From NCBI GenBank assembly GCA_949775045.1, contig OX459110.1:6270229-6334228 (forward strand): 64,000 nt of DNA, written 5' to 3'. This document shows, in pieces, positions 61,913 through 64,000 of the stretch. The notes beneath the pieces are model-generated. The model had not been told where the DNA came from. It worked only from the letters and a program-made list of their open reading frames with translations, and did no database searches. The position numbers were made by a program, and so were the translations under genes. The stretch comes from Metridium senile (lineage: Eukaryota; Cnidaria; Anthozoa; Actiniaria; Metridiidae). Numbering within the stretch: the first letter of the stretch is position 1; each line of letters begins with the position of its first letter.

Positions 61913-64000
61913 TATAGGACATATTGCATTCTGGGTAGGATTTTGTAGTTTTTTCTAAATAAAATCTTGCGCATGTATCAGAATGCTCTAATATTCTCAG
62001 ACATTACTCACAGGGTCTAGGCGAAACTTTTGTGCCGAAAACCCCGATCTTTTTGACACATTTTCAGATCACCCTATAGGGCATATTGCATTCTGGGTAG
62101 GATTTTGTAGTTTTTTCTAAATAAAATCTTGCGCATGTATCAGAATGCTCTAATATTCTCAGACATTACTCACAGGGTCTAGACGAAAATTTTGTGCCGA
62201 AAACCCCGAACTTTTTGACACATTTTCAGATCACCCTATAGGGCATATTGCATTCTGGGTAGGATTTTGTAGTTTTTTCTAAATAAAATCTTGCGCATGT
62301 ATCAGAATGCTCTAATATTCTCAGACATTACTCACAGGGTCTAGGCGAAACTTTTGTGCCGAAAACCCCGATCTTTTTGACACATTTTCAGATCACCCTA
62401 TAGGGCATATTGCATTCTGGGTAGGATTTTGTAGTTTTTTCTAAATAAAATCTTGCGCATGTATCAGAATGCTCTAATATTCTCAGACATTACTCACAGG
62501 GTCTATGCGAAACTTTTGTGCCGAAAACCCCGAACTTTTTGACACATTTTCAGATCACCCTATAGGGCATATTGCATTCTGGGTAGGATTTTGTAGTTTT
62601 TTCTAAATAAAATCTTGCGCATGTATCAGAATGCTCTAATATTCTCAGACATTACTCACAGGGTCTAGGCGAAACTTTTGTGCCGAAAACCCCGTTCTTT
62701 TTGACACATTTTCAGATCACCCTATAGGGCATATTGCATTCTGGGTAGGATTTTGTAGTTTTTTCTAAATAAAATCTTGCGCATGTATCAGAATGCTCTA
62801 ATATTCTCAGACATTACTCACAGGGTCTAGGCGAAAATTTTGTGCCGAAAACCCCGATCTTTTTGACACATTTTCAGATCACCCTATAGGGCATATTGCA
62901 TTCTGGGTAGGATTTTGTAGTTTTTTCTAAATAAAATCTTGCACATGTATCAGAATGCTCTAATATTCTCAGACATTACTCACAGGGTCTAGGCGAAACT
63001 TTTGTGCCGAAAACCCCGATCTTTTTGACACATTTTCAGATCACACTATAGGGCATATTGCATTCTGGGTAGGATTTTGTAGTTTTTTCTAAACAAAATC
63101 TTGCGCATGTATCAGAATGCTCTAATATTCTCAGACATTGCTCACAGGGTCTAGGCGAAAATTTTGAGCCGAAAACCCCGAACTTTTTGACACATTTTCA
63201 GATCACCCTATAGGACATATCGCATTCTGGGTAGGATTTTGTAGTTTTTTCTAAATAAAATCTTGCGCATGTATTAGAATGCTCTAATATTCTCAGACAT
63301 TACTCACAGGGTCTAGGCGAAACTTTTGTGCCGAAAACCCCGATCTTTTTGACACATTTTAAGATCACCCTATAGGGCATATTGCATTCTGGGTAGGATT
63401 TTGTAGTTTTTTCTAAATAAAATCTTGCGCATGTATCAGAATGCTCTAATATTCTCAGACATTACTCACAGGGTCTAGGCAAAAATTTTGTGCCGAAAAC
63501 TCCGATCTTTTTGACACATTTTTACATCACCCTATAGAACATATTGCATTCTGGACAGGATTTTGTAGTTTTTTCTAAATAAAATCTTGCGCATGTATCA
63601 GAATGCTCTAATATTCTCAGACATTACTCACAGGGTCTAGGCGAAACTTTTGTGCCGAAAACCCCGATCTTTTTGACAGATTTTCAGATATAGGGCATAT
63701 TGCATTCTGGGTAGGATTTTGTAGTTTTTTCTAAATAAAATCTTGCGCATGTATCAGAATGCTCTAATATTCTCAGACATTACTCACAGGGTCTAGACGA
63801 AAATTTTGTGCCGAAAACCCCGAACTTTTTGACACATTTTCAGATCACCCTATAGGGCATATTGCATTCTGGGTAGGATTTTGTAGTTTTTTCTAAATAA
63901 AATCTTGCGCATGTATCAGAATGCTCTAATATTCTCAGACATTACTCACAGGGTCTAGGCGAAACTTTTGTGCCGAAAACCCCGATCTTTTTGACACATT
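61887..64000 (+). repeat. 2,592-bp higher-order repeat, copy 2 (cut by window end)
   Basis: Counterpart markers lie at 62,177, 62,501, 62,693, 63,041, 63,136, 63,271, 63,534 and 63,675. About 2.1 kb of the unit is visible. A 6-bp deletion at 63,689/63,690 (CAGAT|ATAGGG) gives one 156-bp monomer, after which the offset becomes 2,586. The rest of the unit would continue to the right of the window. Confidence 0.92.
63681..63700 (+). other. 6-bp deletion in one monomer (156 bp)
   Basis: CAGAT is joined to ATAGGG, losing CACCCT or an equivalent shifted by one base. The change removes the left arm of the CCCTATAGGG palindrome. It is absent from the counterpart at 61,090, so it arose after the 2,592-bp duplication. 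Confidence 0.9.

Larger units (their letters stand above)
1..64000 (+). repeat. 162-bp satellite DNA array, about 397 monomers
   Basis: The window consists entirely of head-to-tail copies of a 162-bp monomer. I number consensus position 1 at TTTTCAGATC and position 162 at the end of TTTTTGACACA. The spacing of the anchor GCATTCTGGGTA is a multiple of 162 apart from a small set of indels; summing these places 397 monomers between bases 1 and 63,998. All copies share one orientation and no foreign sequence interrupts them. The consensus has stops in all six frames: TAG at 17 and 48 and TAA at 58 on the plus strand, and reverse-strand stops at 4-6, 9-11 and 14-16. Unit length near that of a nucleosome, A/T richness and multi-monomer periodicity are typical of centromeric or pericentromeric satellites. 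That role is inferred. I do not recognise the family by name. Confidence 0.98.

Noticed and set aside
1..64000. Possible repetitive protein gene, because 162 is a multiple of three
   Set aside because: All six frames of the consensus contain stops in every monomer, so no frame stays open for more than about one unit.
1..64000. CRISPR array or bacterial repeat locus
   Set aside because: The repeats abut with no unique spacers, the unit is 162 bp, and variants form multi-monomer HORs. No cas-like gene is present.

Overview
The whole 64,000-base window is one uninterrupted tandem satellite array. The monomer is 162 bp (about 38% G+C, counted on my consensus). Following the anchor GCATTCTGGGTA and adding up every insertion and deletion gives about 397 consecutive head-to-tail monomers, all in one orientation. 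Base 1 is consensus position 1, and the last full monomer ends at 63,998. I found no gene, RNA gene, transposon, unique spacer or inversion. Every reading frame on both strands has a stop in each consensus monomer, so nothing codes. This is heterochromatic or centromere-like satellite DNA of a eukaryote. I cannot name the species. Decay at CpG sites suggests a CpG-methylating host. A 12-bp match to the vertebrate ZNF143/Staf core motif gives a weak lean towards a vertebrate.

Monomers fall into recurring variant types, defined mainly by consensus positions 118-150 and 1-22. I use these letters: C (GGCGAAACTTTTG), A (TAAGCGAAAATTTTG), N (GGCGAAAATTTTG with CCCCGAAC), S (GGCAAAAATTTTG, usually CTCCGATC, then TTTTTACATC and TAGGACAT), W (TTTTGAGCTG, CACTCTATAGG, AAATGAAATC), P (TTTTGTACCG), D (a 7-bp deletion giving GGGTCAAATTTTG, 155 bp) and X (a 50-bp deletion, 112 bp). 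In contrast, positions 81-119 hardly vary.

The types are arranged in local higher-order repeats (HORs) that change along the window. In order: 1-2,090 rich in 1-bp indels; a 1,620-bp 10-mer pair (2.3-5.3 kb); an 810-bp 5-mer in three copies (7.5-9.9 kb); 1,458/1,296-bp units (10-12.5 kb); a 2,916-bp 18-mer in two copies (12.5-18.3 kb); 486/972-bp units (to 19.6 kb); a mixed zone with the first X monomer (21.5 kb); 3,030- and 1,458-bp units (25.9-31.7 kb); a 600-bp X-containing cassette called gamma here (27.5, 32.0, 32.9 and 33.5 kb); 972-bp (35.7-37.9), 648-bp (38.3-40.1, 41.3-42.95 and 43.4-44.7) and 811-bp (44.7-46.3) units; a 1,289-bp 8-mer pair (48.0-50.5 kb); two cassettes, alpha (641 bp) and beta (1,289 bp), in the order alpha-beta-beta-alpha-beta-alpha (50.6-56.4 kb); and a 2,592-bp 16-mer whose second copy runs off the end (59.3-64.0 kb).

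Together the window records repeated unequal exchange. Single rare events, such as the 50-bp and 7-bp deletions, arose and were then spread by tandem duplication of multi-monomer blocks. Possible functional elements inside the monomer are a ZNF143-like site, a 10-bp perfect palindrome, an AATAAA signal and a strongly conserved 39-bp box. All of these are inferences from sequence alone.
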